Shown in pieces: positions 15,725 through 26,270 of a DNA stretch of 36,777 bases. The notes beneath the pieces were generated by a model, which had not been told where the DNA came from, did no database searches, and was given only the letters and a program-made list of their open reading frames with translations. Origin of the DNA: CALXSC01 sp035470525 (GTDB taxonomy: Bacteria > Pseudomonadota > Alphaproteobacteria > Rickettsiales > UBA1997); contig DATIQT010000105.1 in the NCBI GenBank assembly GCA_035470525.1, positions 1-36,777 on the forward strand, read 5' to 3'. A program made the position numbers and the translations under genes. Positions within the stretch are counted from its first letter, which is position 1; each line of letters starts with the position of its first letter.

Positions 15725-17686
15725 ATGCAAGAAGTAGAAAAACAAGATAAAACAATACCTTGTGAGATTGAAAACAAATTGATTACTATAAAACAAAAGG
15801 ACGAATTAAATACAATTTTTCAAGATTTATGTATTAGATTTAAAAATACAAATAAAAAAATAATGATTTTAGCTCCAACTTATTATCCAGAAACTTGTTC
15901 AATTTTGAAAAACTTTTCTAAAGCTGGTATTGAGACTTTAATTGTGGGTGGAAAAGGTGGACAATTATTTGAAGAGGTGGAACAAACATCAGCTGATGTT
16001 CCATCAAATGTAGATAGTGAATGTGAAGAAAATACAAAAAAAATAATAAATCATATACCATTAGAAAGATTACATAATAAAAAAGTATATTTATATCAAT
16101 TTATGCACTATGAATGGAAAAATTTTTTAGAACAAAGACTTATTGCAGAAAATGAAAAAAGAAAAAAAGAAGGTAAATCAGAAATTGTATGTGAAATAGT
16201 AGCTGATATGACACAAGGTTTTGAAAGTTTTTTTGAAGGAAAACATAATTTGCCAAATGTTTTAAGTGCTGCTAATCTAGAAAAATATAAAATTCCTTGT
16301 GAAATTGTTAATTCAGAAGATAAAAAAAACTTTGATGAAAATACTTTAAATGAAGTATATAATAAATTTAAAGGCAATACTGGAAAAATCGTTTTACAAT
16401 TATGTGGTGATAGATATCAAGAAGTAGGTGGTGGTGAAGGAACAAAAATAGTAAAATCTAAGGAAGAATTTATTAAAGCATTTAAGGATATGGAAAAAAT
16501 TGAAGATGCTGACATTAAGCTAAGTGAATTTATTGTTGGTATAGAAGGAAATATGTCTTTTATTACTCTACCACAAACTGAATCAAATCAAACTATAGCG
16601 AGAATAAAAAATAATTATAACACAGAGAGTGAATTAACAGAAAAAGCAAAAAAAGCTGGAATTTCAGATAGTACAGTTATCTGTGGCAGAATGACCTTAA
16701 AATGTGTTGGAGAACCTTTATTAACATCAAAATCTGGTAGTGGTGTTGGTAATGATGTTGGTTATATACATACTCAAGAAGTTAGAAATTCAATAAAAGA
16801 AATTGGAATGAAACTTGGAAAACATATGGCAAAATTAGGAAAATGGGGTTTAGCTGGTTGTGATATTAAAGTTACACCTGATGGTCGTGTATTCGTTATA
16901 GAAATAAATAATAGACAACAAGGTCCAACAGCTCAAATGAGTGAAGATTCTGAGGCAAATGGATTGCCATCTTTAATTAAAATGCAAACTATTTATGCTT
17001 TTGGTTCTGCACAAGAAGTAAAGCAAATGCATGAAACTTTAAAAGGTCATGAAGAAGAAATTTCAAATGGGTATTCTGGAGGTATAGGATCTTTTTATGT
17101 TAAAGTAGCTGTAACAGACAAAGATAAAAATATAATTAAAAAAGCTTTTAAACCTGGTTTCTATAAAGTTACACAAACCGAACAAGGTTGGCAATGGGAT
17201 TTAGACAACCCTATTACAAATATTAATCAAAAACAAGCTTTAGAATATAATAAAAAATTTGGTTTTAATGGAAAAGATATAATACTACAATTAACAGCAG
17301 GCGCATTCAGTGAAGGTGATAAATTAAAATCTGGAACTCAACTTTGCAGAATTATTGGTTTATCTAGTGAAAGATTCCCAGCTCCTTTTGAAGCAAATTC
17401 AGATAAAACAAATGTAATTATTCAATCACAATGGAGAAGTGTAATTAATGAGTTTTACAGAGTTATATTAGGTAGAGAAGTAGAACAAAATACAATAAAA
17501 GATGATTTATTTTCAAAAATAGAAAAAACAAGAATTACTTCTAATACTTGCTCAACAAATACCGAAAATAAACAAACAGAAGTTCAATATCATGAAAAAT
17601 TACGACAAACATGTAGGCAAGAAAACAATAAAAGTTTTGTAGAAAAAATAAAAACAAACACAGATATTATTGTAAACAACATATAA
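15725..17686 (+). CDS. ATP-grasp domain protein, putative carboxylate-amine ligase
   Basis: This is a 653-residue protein. The N-terminal part (about 40-200) looks Rossmann-like (KIMILAPTYYPET, TLIVGGKGGQLFEE). An ATP-grasp region follows at about 220-430, with GKIVLQLCGDRYQEVGGGEG as the probable nucleotide loop, LSEFIVGIEGNMSF, and the metal-binding strand VFVIEINNRQQGPT at 389-402, where Glu393, Asn395 and Arg397 fit the family E-x-N-x-R pattern. The part from 430 to 590 is an unassigned domain, and the last 55 residues are polar and probably disordered. ATP-grasp enzymes couple a carboxylate to an amine or thiol through an acyl phosphate; the substrates here are unknown. The next gene is an M14 AstE/AspA-type hydrolase on the same strand, suggesting a linked pathway. 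I do not recognise a named family. Confidence 0.72.
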   Translation: MQEVEKQDKTIPCEIENKLITIKQKDELNTIFQDLCIRFKNTNKKIMILAPTYYPETCSILKNFSKAGIETLIVGGKGGQLFEEVEQTSADVPSNVDSECEENTKKIINHIPLERLHNKKVYLYQFMHYEWKNFLEQRLIAENEKRKKEGKSEIVCEIVADMTQGFESFFEGKHNLPNVLSAANLEKYKIPCEIVNSEDKKNFDENTLNEVYNKFKGNTGKIVLQLCGDRYQEVGGGEGTKIVKSKEEFIKAFKDMEKIEDADIKLSEFIVGIEGNMSFITLPQTESNQTIARIKNNYNTESELTEKAKKAGISDSTVICGRMTLKCVGEPLLTSKSGSGVGNDVGYIHTQEVRNSIKEIGMKLGKHMAKLGKWGLAGCDIKVTPDGRVFVIEINNRQQGPTAQMSEDSEANGLPSLIKMQTIYAFGSAQEVKQMHETLKGHEEEISNGYSGGIGSFYVKVAVTDKDKNIIKKAFKPGFYKVTQTEQGWQWDLDNPITNINQKQALEYNKKFGFNGKDIILQLTAGAFSEGDKLKSGTQLCRIIGLSSERFPAPFEANSDKTNVIIQSQWRSVINEFYRVILGREVEQNTIKDDLFSKIEKTRITSNTCSTNTENKQTEVQYHEKLRQTCRQENNKSFVEKIKTNTDIIVNNI

Positions 17687-17695
17687 TTATTTTTA

Positions 17696-17728
17696 TTAAA
17701 AAACAATTCAAACAGAGTTGTTTTTTAA
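17696..17728 (+). terminator. Possible terminator after the ATP-grasp gene
   Basis: TTAAAAAACAA (17696-17706) and its complement TTGTTTTTTAA (17718-17728) form an 11-bp A/T-rich stem with an 11-base loop, the 3' arm carrying the T-run. Part of the transcription may still continue into the M14 gene at 17770. Confidence 0.45.
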
Positions 17729-17769
17729 TCTAAATATTTTATTTTTTATCAAAAACTATTTTATTAAAA

Positions 17770-18717
17770 ATGAAAATATCAAAAGAAAATACAAGTTTTG
17801 GTCATTATATATCTGGAAACGAATTAGCAATTACTAAATATATAATAGATTCTGAAAAAAAAGGAAAAAATATTTACATTCATAGTGGAATCCATGGTGG
17901 CGAAATAACTTATTACATAATAGAAAAATTATTTAATTACATAAAAGAAAATTTAATAGAAGGAAAAGTTGTTTTAGTTCCTTGTGCTAATCCCTTATCT
18001 TGGTTACAAAAAAATTATTTTTATACCCATGGAAAATTTAATTTATATGACGGAAACGACTGGAACAATTATTTCCCTGGTAAGAAAGACGGAAGTTTAG
18101 GCGAAAGAATGTCTTATGCAATCTTTGAAGAAGCTAAAAAGGCAGATTTAATTTTAGACTTACACACATCCAGAAAAAGCTTTGTTTTTTCTATGCCTTC
18201 AGAAAAAAAATATTTTCCTATAGTAAAGACACTAGGCTTAAAATATAACCATTTCTGTGATGATAAAGCAACTCCAAAAACCGAACACACAATTACCGCA
18301 CAATCTGATATAGCTGGTATTGACAATTTAACTATAGAATGCGGAAGTCATGATGAATATAATGAATCAAATGTAAATGAAGTTTATGAAGGTATTTTAA
18401 GGATTCTTGAATCTTATAAATTGATTAACAAAAACTCTAGTATACCAACCACACACAAAGATATTCAAGTTTTTTACAATCCTAAAAAATTTGTAGCACC
18501 AGAAACAGGTTTCGGTATATTTCATAAACAATTAGGAGAAGAATTTAAAAAAGGGGATTTAATATACTCAATATATACACCACATAATTTTGGAAAACAT
18601 ATTGATATTAATGCTGATATAGATGGTATCATTTGGAAATATTCCCCAACTAAAACATTTTGGTGCGGTGATGATGTATTACAATATATTATCAAAGATG
18701 ACCTAGAAAAAATATAA
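17770..18717 (+). CDS. M14-like hydrolase of the succinylglutamate desuccinylase/aspartoacylase (AstE/AspA) family
   Basis: This 315-residue zinc enzyme has the HxxE ligand pair His42 and Glu45 (HSGIHGGEI), third ligand His132 (LDLHTS) and probable catalytic Glu190 (LTIECGS). The C-terminal part (about 225-315) is the small beta domain usual in the family, with KKGDLIYSIYTP and DADIDGIIWKYSP-like strands. These enzymes remove an acyl group from N-acyl amino acids, or act as carboxypeptidases on small peptides. All metal ligands are present, so it should be active. It follows the ATP-grasp gene by 83 bases, and its 3' end abuts hairpin repeat copy B. Opposed ligation and hydrolysis steps on the same compound are one possibility; this is inference. 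Confidence 0.82.
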   Translation: MKISKENTSFGHYISGNELAITKYIIDSEKKGKNIYIHSGIHGGEITYYIIEKLFNYIKENLIEGKVVLVPCANPLSWLQKNYFYTHGKFNLYDGNDWNNYFPGKKDGSLGERMSYAIFEEAKKADLILDLHTSRKSFVFSMPSEKKYFPIVKTLGLKYNHFCDDKATPKTEHTITAQSDIAGIDNLTIECGSHDEYNESNVNEVYEGILRILESYKLINKNSSIPTTHKDIQVFYNPKKFVAPETGFGIFHKQLGEEFKKGDLIYSIYTPHNFGKHIDINADIDGIIWKYSPTKTFWCGDDVLQYIIKDDLEKI

Positions 18718-18728
18718 TTCTAGTTGTT

Positions 18729-18757
18729 GTATTGGGTCTCCGAACCCAACACCACAA
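18729..18757. repeat. TGTTGGGT-CTCCGA hairpin repeat, copy B
   Basis: The loop and right arm are the same as in copy A at 15067-15097 (ATTGGGT, CTCCGA, ACCCAACAC) in the same orientation, with one A-C mismatch in the stem. It lies between the M14 gene and the terminator of the rRNA operon. Confidence 0.65.
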
Positions 18758-18776
18758 ATGAGCCAACACCACATAC

Positions 18777-18808
18777 AAAAAATCCCTTACTAAATTAATA
18801 GTAAGGGA
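18777..18808 (-). terminator. Terminator of the 23S-5S operon
   Basis: On the minus strand, TCCCTTACT pairs with AGTAAGGGA (9 bp, 8-base loop) and is followed by TTTTTT. It starts 24 bases after the 5S 3' end. Confidence 0.85.
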
Positions 18809-18817
18809 ATATATGCG

Positions 18818-18966
18818 AAACCGCCTTTAAAAAGCTTGGCAATGACCTAATCTCCCACAGTAGAGACTGTAGTACAATCGGCATGGATTGTGTTTCACTG
18901 GCGAGTTCGGAATGTAATCGAGTGGTGCCACATCATTATAATTACCAAGCTATTTAAAGGCGGTTT
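18818..18966 (-). other. Processing stem flanking 5S rRNA
   Basis: AAACCGCCTTTAAA at 18818-18831 is exactly complementary to 18953-18966, so the 5S precursor would be enclosed by a 14-bp stem. Such stems are typical cleavage sites for rRNA processing nucleases. Confidence 0.7.
18833..18951 (-). rRNA. rrf: 5S ribosomal RNA
   Basis: About 119 bases on the minus strand. The terminal helix AGCTTGG/CCAAGCT closes the molecule, and CCACTCGATTACATTCCGAA with CTCGCCAGTGAAACAC and GTGGGAGATTAGGTC are conserved 5S segments. It is cotranscribed after 23S. Ends are placed by the terminal helix. Confidence 0.93.
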
Positions 18967-18995
18967 GCTTTTAAATTGCTTATTGATATTCTAAA

Positions 18996-19022
18996 TGGAT
19001 TCCCGCATTCGCGGGAATGACA
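18996..19022. repeat. GGATTCCCGC hairpin in the 23S-5S spacer
   Basis: ATTCCCGC (18999-19006) and GCGGGAAT (19011-19018) form an 8-bp hairpin with loop ATTC, flanked by TGG and GACA. It is of the widespread TGGATTCCCGC...GCGGGAATGACA dispersed type seen in many proteobacteria. A related form, GGATTCCAGC, is at 33225-33260. Confidence 0.65.
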
Positions 19023-19037
19023 AATAAAAATCGTATT

Positions 19038-22046
<3,009 letters not shown>

Positions 22047-22072
22047 TCACAATAATAAACAACTAGTGAGTT

Positions 22073-22100
22073 ATCATATACAGAAAAATTTAAAAGTCAA
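22073..22100 (-). promoter_or_regulatory. rRNA promoter P2 (proximal)
   Basis: Minus strand: TTGACT (22100-22095), a 16-base spacer and TATGAT (22078-22073), about 200 bases before the 23S 5' end. Confidence 0.7.
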
Positions 22101-22156
22101 CAAATTTCTTTGTTACTTCCTTTTAACTTTTGGAGTTTCCGAATCTCACCTAACAT

Positions 22157-22185
22157 AGTATAGCACCAACTTTTTTATTAGTCAA
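22157..22185 (-). promoter_or_regulatory. rRNA promoter P1 (distal)
   Basis: Minus strand: TTGACT (22185-22180), a 17-base spacer and TATACT (22162-22157). It is in tandem with P2, 84 bases apart, as often seen for rRNA operons. It shows directly that 23S-5S is transcribed without 16S. The DNA from 22186 to 22360 is AT-rich and shows no gene. Confidence 0.78.
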
Positions 22186-22360
22186 CAAATATTTTTTATT
22201 TTTTTAATAAATCAATAAAGTCGGTAAATTCAACATACAAATCAGATTTTTGCTAAAAAAAATAATTTTTTTTATTAATAAATATTATATTAATTAAAAA
22301 ATTTAATAGGATAAAACTTAATAGATCTTTTGAAAAATAGATTTATTCAAGGCACTATTC

Positions 22361-22567
22361 TAGATATTGTTATCAAATGTTTATAAATTTTAAAACAACT
22401 AATTTATTTTAACTTATATTAATAATATTTCGCATTTAAACTCTACTTATACTTGGGGCTAATAAATTTTATTGCTAGATGTATAAATATACAACGTCAC
22501 AATAAAATCCTTGTATTTCTTTGTATAAGCGAGTTTAAAAAGGTTAAACCTTCGATAACAGTGTCTA
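22361..22567. mobile_element. MITE-like element 1 (207 bp)
   Basis: The left end TAGATATTGTTATCAAATGT and the complement of the right end (TAGACACTGTTATCGAAGGT) are inverted terminal repeats. Internal segments AAACTCTACTTATAC and GTATAAGCGAGTTT are also inverted, so the whole unit is an imperfect palindrome with no ORF. It begins and ends with TA, consistent with TA target duplication as in IS630/Tc1-mariner-type MITEs. It shares ends and internal sequence with the element at 32895-33537. Confidence 0.65.
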
Positions 22568-22582
22568 ATTTCTTTGATTTTA

Positions 22583-22610
22583 TTGAATTTAAAATTATTT
22601 AATGTATTAT
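22583..22610 (+). promoter_or_regulatory. Probable promoter of the deaminase gene
   Basis: TTGAAT (22583-22588), a 16-base spacer and TATTAT (22605-22610) lie between the MITE end and the ATG at 22639. Confidence 0.45.
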
Positions 22611-22638
22611 TTTAACCTGAATAAATAAGTATAATAAA

Positions 22639-23109
22639 ATGGATAAAAAGAAATTTATGCAAGAAGCTATAAAATGCTCTTTTGATGGTATGAACAGTAA
22701 TGCAGGTGGTCCTTTTGGGGCTGTTATTGTTAAGGATGGTGAAATTATTGCAAGAGGTTGGAATAAAGTTACAAGTACTAATGATCCGACTGCGCATGCT
22801 GAAATTGTTACTATTAGAGAAGCGTGTAAAAAATTAAGCACATTTGATTTGAGTGGTTGCGAATTATATACTTCTTGCGAACCTTGCCCTATGTGCTTAG
22901 CTGCTATATATTGGTCTAAAATTGGCAAAATATATTACGGTAATACAAAAAAAGATGCCGCGAATATAGGTTTTGATGATGATTTTATTTATGAAGAATT
23001 TGCACTTCCTATTGAAAAAAGAAGTATTCCAATGGAGCAATTGGATAGAGAAGATTCTATAAAGTCTTTTGAGAAGTGGGCTGAAAAAAATGATAAAATT
23101 AAGTATTAA
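22639..23109 (+). CDS. guaD: Guanine deaminase-like zinc nucleoside/base deaminase
   Basis: A 156-residue member of the cytidine deaminase superfamily. The zinc site is intact: His53 and Glu55 in TAHAEIV, and Cys83 and Cys86 in EPCPMC. The sequence (GGPFGAVIVKDGEIIARGWN, SNDPTAHAE-like, AAIYWSKIGKIYYG, GFDDDFIYEEFALPIEKRSI) and exact length fit the Bacillus-type guanine deaminase, which turns guanine into xanthine. TadA, the tRNA adenosine deaminase, is the main alternative, but the AAIYW and FDDDFIY segments point to GuaD. The last residues, rich in Lys, differ from the Bacillus form. Confidence 0.82.
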   Translation: MDKKKFMQEAIKCSFDGMNSNAGGPFGAVIVKDGEIIARGWNKVTSTNDPTAHAEIVTIREACKKLSTFDLSGCELYTSCEPCPMCLAAIYWSKIGKIYYGNTKKDAANIGFDDDFIYEEFALPIEKRSIPMEQLDREDSIKSFEKWAEKNDKIKY

Positions 23110-23159
23110 CTTTTGATTTTTTAGTTTGTAGTATAAATATAAATTAATACAGATTTGTT

Positions 23160-26090
23160 ATGAAAAAATCTTTTAAGAGTATAAAAAAATTTATTACTAT
23201 TAGAAATCTGTGTTTTTTTATATTTAAAATTTGTGTTGCTATACTTTTAATTTTATCAACTGTACTTGTAAGTTTTATAATTATATTTTCAGTTAAGCCA
23301 AGAACAATTCAACCAATTAATTCTTATATTTTAAGACATATAAATAGTAATTCTAATATTAATGCTAATTTTGATGTTAATAATTCAACTTTAGAAATTG
23401 ATTCAAATTTAGGCTTAAGATATAATATTAAAGATTTTTATTTAAAAAATAATATAGCCGAAATAACCCTTTCTGAAATTATTATAAATGTAGATTTTGT
23501 TAAAATTATATTCGGTAGAATAGACATAAATGATATTATACTTTTTAACACAAATTTAAGAATTGATTTACAAGAATTAAAGAAAAAAGAAAAGTCATTA
23601 AAACAGGAAAATATTAAAAAAGAAAAAAATATTACAGAAAAAATATATAAAAACTCTATTTCAATAAAAAATTTTAAATTTGATAATGCAAAAATAGTCA
23701 TAAATTTAAACAATTTTGATAATCAAATAAATATTTTAAAATCTTTGGTTAGTATTAATCTAAAAGGAAATAATTTAAAAATAAATCAAGATACAGTATT
23801 TAATATTAATAACGATGAGTTTAATTCAAATTTAAATATAATTTGTGATAAACAAGACAATATTAAAAGCTGTAGAATAAATATTGAAAATATTAATCCA
23901 AATAGTTTTAAAACTTTTTTTGGAAAAAATAGTGAAATATATAATTATTGTTCAAATATAATTGGATATTTCGACGGACAATTCAATCTTATATTTAATA
24001 ACAATAGAAAATTGAGTGATGGTGATGGAATTATAAAATCATCAAATGGTTCTTTTTATCTAAAAAACTTTTTTGATGAAAAATTAGTATTTAAAAATTT
24101 GATAATAAATACTAGTTTTAGTGATTATTTTGATAATATAAATATTAATTCTATAACAACTGATTTTGATAAAACTCATTTTTTTATGAGTATGTTTATT
24201 AAAAAAGAAGAAAAATTTAATAATATTAATTTAAATTTTAATATTCAAAATACTCCAGTTACTGATTTAAGAAAATTATGGCCTAATTTTTTAGGGGATG
24301 AAGCAAGTAGACCTTGGGTTTTAAAACATTTTGTTTCAGGCAACATTCCTAGTGCTAAAGCTGATATGAATTTTAAATATTTTGAAAACAAAGAAGAAAA
24401 ATCTGGATTACAAACAATTAATGCCGAAATTGATTTGGATAATGTTTTATTAAATTATGGCAATCATTTCCCTGTTGTTAAAAATATAAATGGAAAGGCT
24501 GTTTTTACTGAAAAAGATATGCAAATACAAATAGACAGTGCAAATATTTTAGAATCAAAAATGACTAAAGGAAATGTTGAAATTAATTTTAATAAAAATC
24601 CTACTGATGTTTTAATAAAAGGAAGTTTAAAAGGTCCTATTTATGATTTGTTTATACATATAGATAAAAATGAAAAAAATAATATTAAAAATACTGTTAA
24701 TAGTATAATAGAAGACCATTATACAATTACTGATTTAAACATAAAAGTACCGTTAATTAATAATATCACATTTAATGATGTTTTCATAAATACAAATTCT
24801 ACACTATTTAATAAAAAAAATTCACTATTAATGAATGACTCTAAAATGATATTTTCTTTCACAAAACCTAAAGATATCAATGAATTTTTTGGAAATATAA
24901 ATTTAATTAATAATAATTTAGAATATTTGCCATTAAATTTATCAAAACCGAGCGGTACAGATCTTTCTTTTGATTATTCTTGTGAGTTGAATGATGGTAT
25001 TGTTAATATAAAAGATTTGAAATCAAAAACTGATTTTATTAATTTTATTGCTAGTGGTTTTTTAGATATAAAAAATAAAACTAGCGAAATCAATCTTGAA
25101 AATATAAAATATAACAATTCAAATTATAATTTTTATTACAAATCTAAAATTTTAGATGGTGTATTAATTAATAACATTGAAATAGACGGAAAAAATATAA
25201 ATTATAGTAATATTTTCAATAAATTAAATAATGCTAAAAGTATTGTAAAAAATAAAGAATCAAACGCAAAAAATAAAACAAATGTAAAATTAAATTTAAA
25301 ATATTTAGGATTTGAAAACGATAAATATTTGGAATCTCCAGTTCTTTCTGCAAATTTTGAAAATAATAATTTAAAAGAAATGAATTTTGAAGCTAAAATT
25401 AATAAAGATGAATTTGTTAAAATTAATCTTCATAAAAAACAAAAACTGTTAAATACAGAATCAAATAATTTTGGTACTCTATTTCAAACTATAGGATTAA
25501 CCAACAGTATAATTGGAGGAAGTGGCAAAATCAATTTTAATCAAACAACAGAAAACGGAAAACATATAATTTATGGAAATATTGATATAGATAAGCAATT
25601 CAAAATTATTACAAACGAAAAAGCAAATAAAGACTTAATTCCAAATATAAAAGAAGAGAAATATTTCAAAAGATTAACTAAAAGCTTACTTGAAGAATCA
25701 AGTGTAAGATTTGATAAAATGCGAGGAAATATAACTTTTAGCGACAATGTTTTAAAATTCGATGAAATTGTTGCAAATAGTAGTTTTATAAGCTTACAAA
25801 TATTAGCATCAGGATTTTTAAATTTAAAAACAAGTGAGATTAAAATAAACGGTTTATTAATGCCTTTAGGAACAATAAATGGTTTATTCGGTATAAACAA
25901 ATTACCAATTATAGCTGATTTAGTATTTGGTCAAAAAGACGCTGGTTTATTTGCTTCAAAATTTGAAGTCGTAAAAAAAGATAAAAATTCTCAATTAGAT
26001 GTTAAAATAGACAAATTTTCAATGATTATGCCAGGATTTTTAAGAAATATTTTTGATTTAGACAGCTATAAAAATATTTTTAAGGACTGA
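23160..26090 (+). CDS. AsmA-like protein with DUF3971 (YhdP/TamB-type envelope protein)
   Basis: A 976-residue protein with one N-terminal transmembrane segment (about 20-46) and a long periplasmic part rich in Asn, Ile and Lys, with the repeating beta-strand pattern of AsmA-family bridges. The segment LRKLWPNFLGDEASRPWVLK (near 375-395) followed by SGNIPSAKADMNFKYF is characteristic of DUF3971. The C-terminal part (KMRGNITFSDNVLKFDEIVA and LMPLGTINGLFG near 860-920) is the usual AsmA_2 end. Family members such as YhdP and TamB help move or balance phospholipids between the membranes. Very low GC has inflated Asn/Lys/Ile content. It is read toward mfd, with tRNA-Cys antisense between them. 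Confidence 0.82.
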   Translation: MKKSFKSIKKFITIRNLCFFIFKICVAILLILSTVLVSFIIIFSVKPRTIQPINSYILRHINSNSNINANFDVNNSTLEIDSNLGLRYNIKDFYLKNNIAEITLSEIIINVDFVKIIFGRIDINDIILFNTNLRIDLQELKKKEKSLKQENIKKEKNITEKIYKNSISIKNFKFDNAKIVINLNNFDNQINILKSLVSINLKGNNLKINQDTVFNINNDEFNSNLNIICDKQDNIKSCRINIENINPNSFKTFFGKNSEIYNYCSNIIGYFDGQFNLIFNNNRKLSDGDGIIKSSNGSFYLKNFFDEKLVFKNLIINTSFSDYFDNININSITTDFDKTHFFMSMFIKKEEKFNNINLNFNIQNTPVTDLRKLWPNFLGDEASRPWVLKHFVSGNIPSAKADMNFKYFENKEEKSGLQTINAEIDLDNVLLNYGNHFPVVKNINGKAVFTEKDMQIQIDSANILESKMTKGNVEINFNKNPTDVLIKGSLKGPIYDLFIHIDKNEKNNIKNTVNSIIEDHYTITDLNIKVPLINNITFNDVFINTNSTLFNKKNSLLMNDSKMIFSFTKPKDINEFFGNINLINNNLEYLPLNLSKPSGTDLSFDYSCELNDGIVNIKDLKSKTDFINFIASGFLDIKNKTSEINLENIKYNNSNYNFYYKSKILDGVLINNIEIDGKNINYSNIFNKLNNAKSIVKNKESNAKNKTNVKLNLKYLGFENDKYLESPVLSANFENNNLKEMNFEAKINKDEFVKINLHKKQKLLNTESNNFGTLFQTIGLTNSIIGGSGKINFNQTTENGKHIIYGNIDIDKQFKIITNEKANKDLIPNIKEEKYFKRLTKSLLEESSVRFDKMRGNITFSDNVLKFDEIVANSSFISLQILASGFLNLKTSEIKINGLLMPLGTINGLFGINKLPIIADLVFGQKDAGLFASKFEVVKKDKNSQLDVKIDKFSMIMPGFLRNIFDLDSYKNIFKD

Positions 26091-26093
26091 TTA

Positions 26094-26168
26094 TGGAGGC
26101 CGAGGTCAGAATCGAACTGACGCATAGAAGCTTTGCAGGCCACGGCATTACCACTTTGCTACCCGGCC
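26094..26168 (-). tRNA. tRNA-Cys (anticodon GCA)
   Basis: Minus-strand cloverleaf with acceptor GGCCGGG/CTCGGCC, discriminator T (U73, usual for cysteine), encoded CCA, and anticodon loop CTGCAAA giving GCA. The anticodon stem GTGGC/GCTTC has one T-T mismatch and a G-T pair, so it is weaker than usual. It is antisense in the gap between the AsmA-like gene and mfd. Confidence 0.92.
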
Positions 26169-26182
26169 ATAATCAAGAGAAA

Positions 26183-26210
26183 TTATTACACTGAATTATT
26201 TTTTAGTCAA
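26183..26210 (-). promoter_or_regulatory. Promoter of tRNA-Cys
   Basis: Minus strand: TTGACT (26210-26205), a 16-base spacer and TAATAA (26188-26183), 14 bases before the tRNA 5' end. Confidence 0.6.
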
Positions 26211-26270
26211 GTTTTTATTGATTTTTTTCGTATAATTTTTAATATCTCCAATGTATACTTTAATAACATT

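Noticed and set aside
22639..23109. TadA (tRNA adenosine deaminase)
   Set aside because: The zinc motifs are shared, but length and the segments AAIYW and GFDDDFIYEE fit guanine deaminase better; not fully excluded.
26133..26270. N-terminal extension of Mfd to 26133
   Set aside because: It overlaps tRNA-Cys and its promoter on the other strand and encodes nothing like the missing UvrB module.
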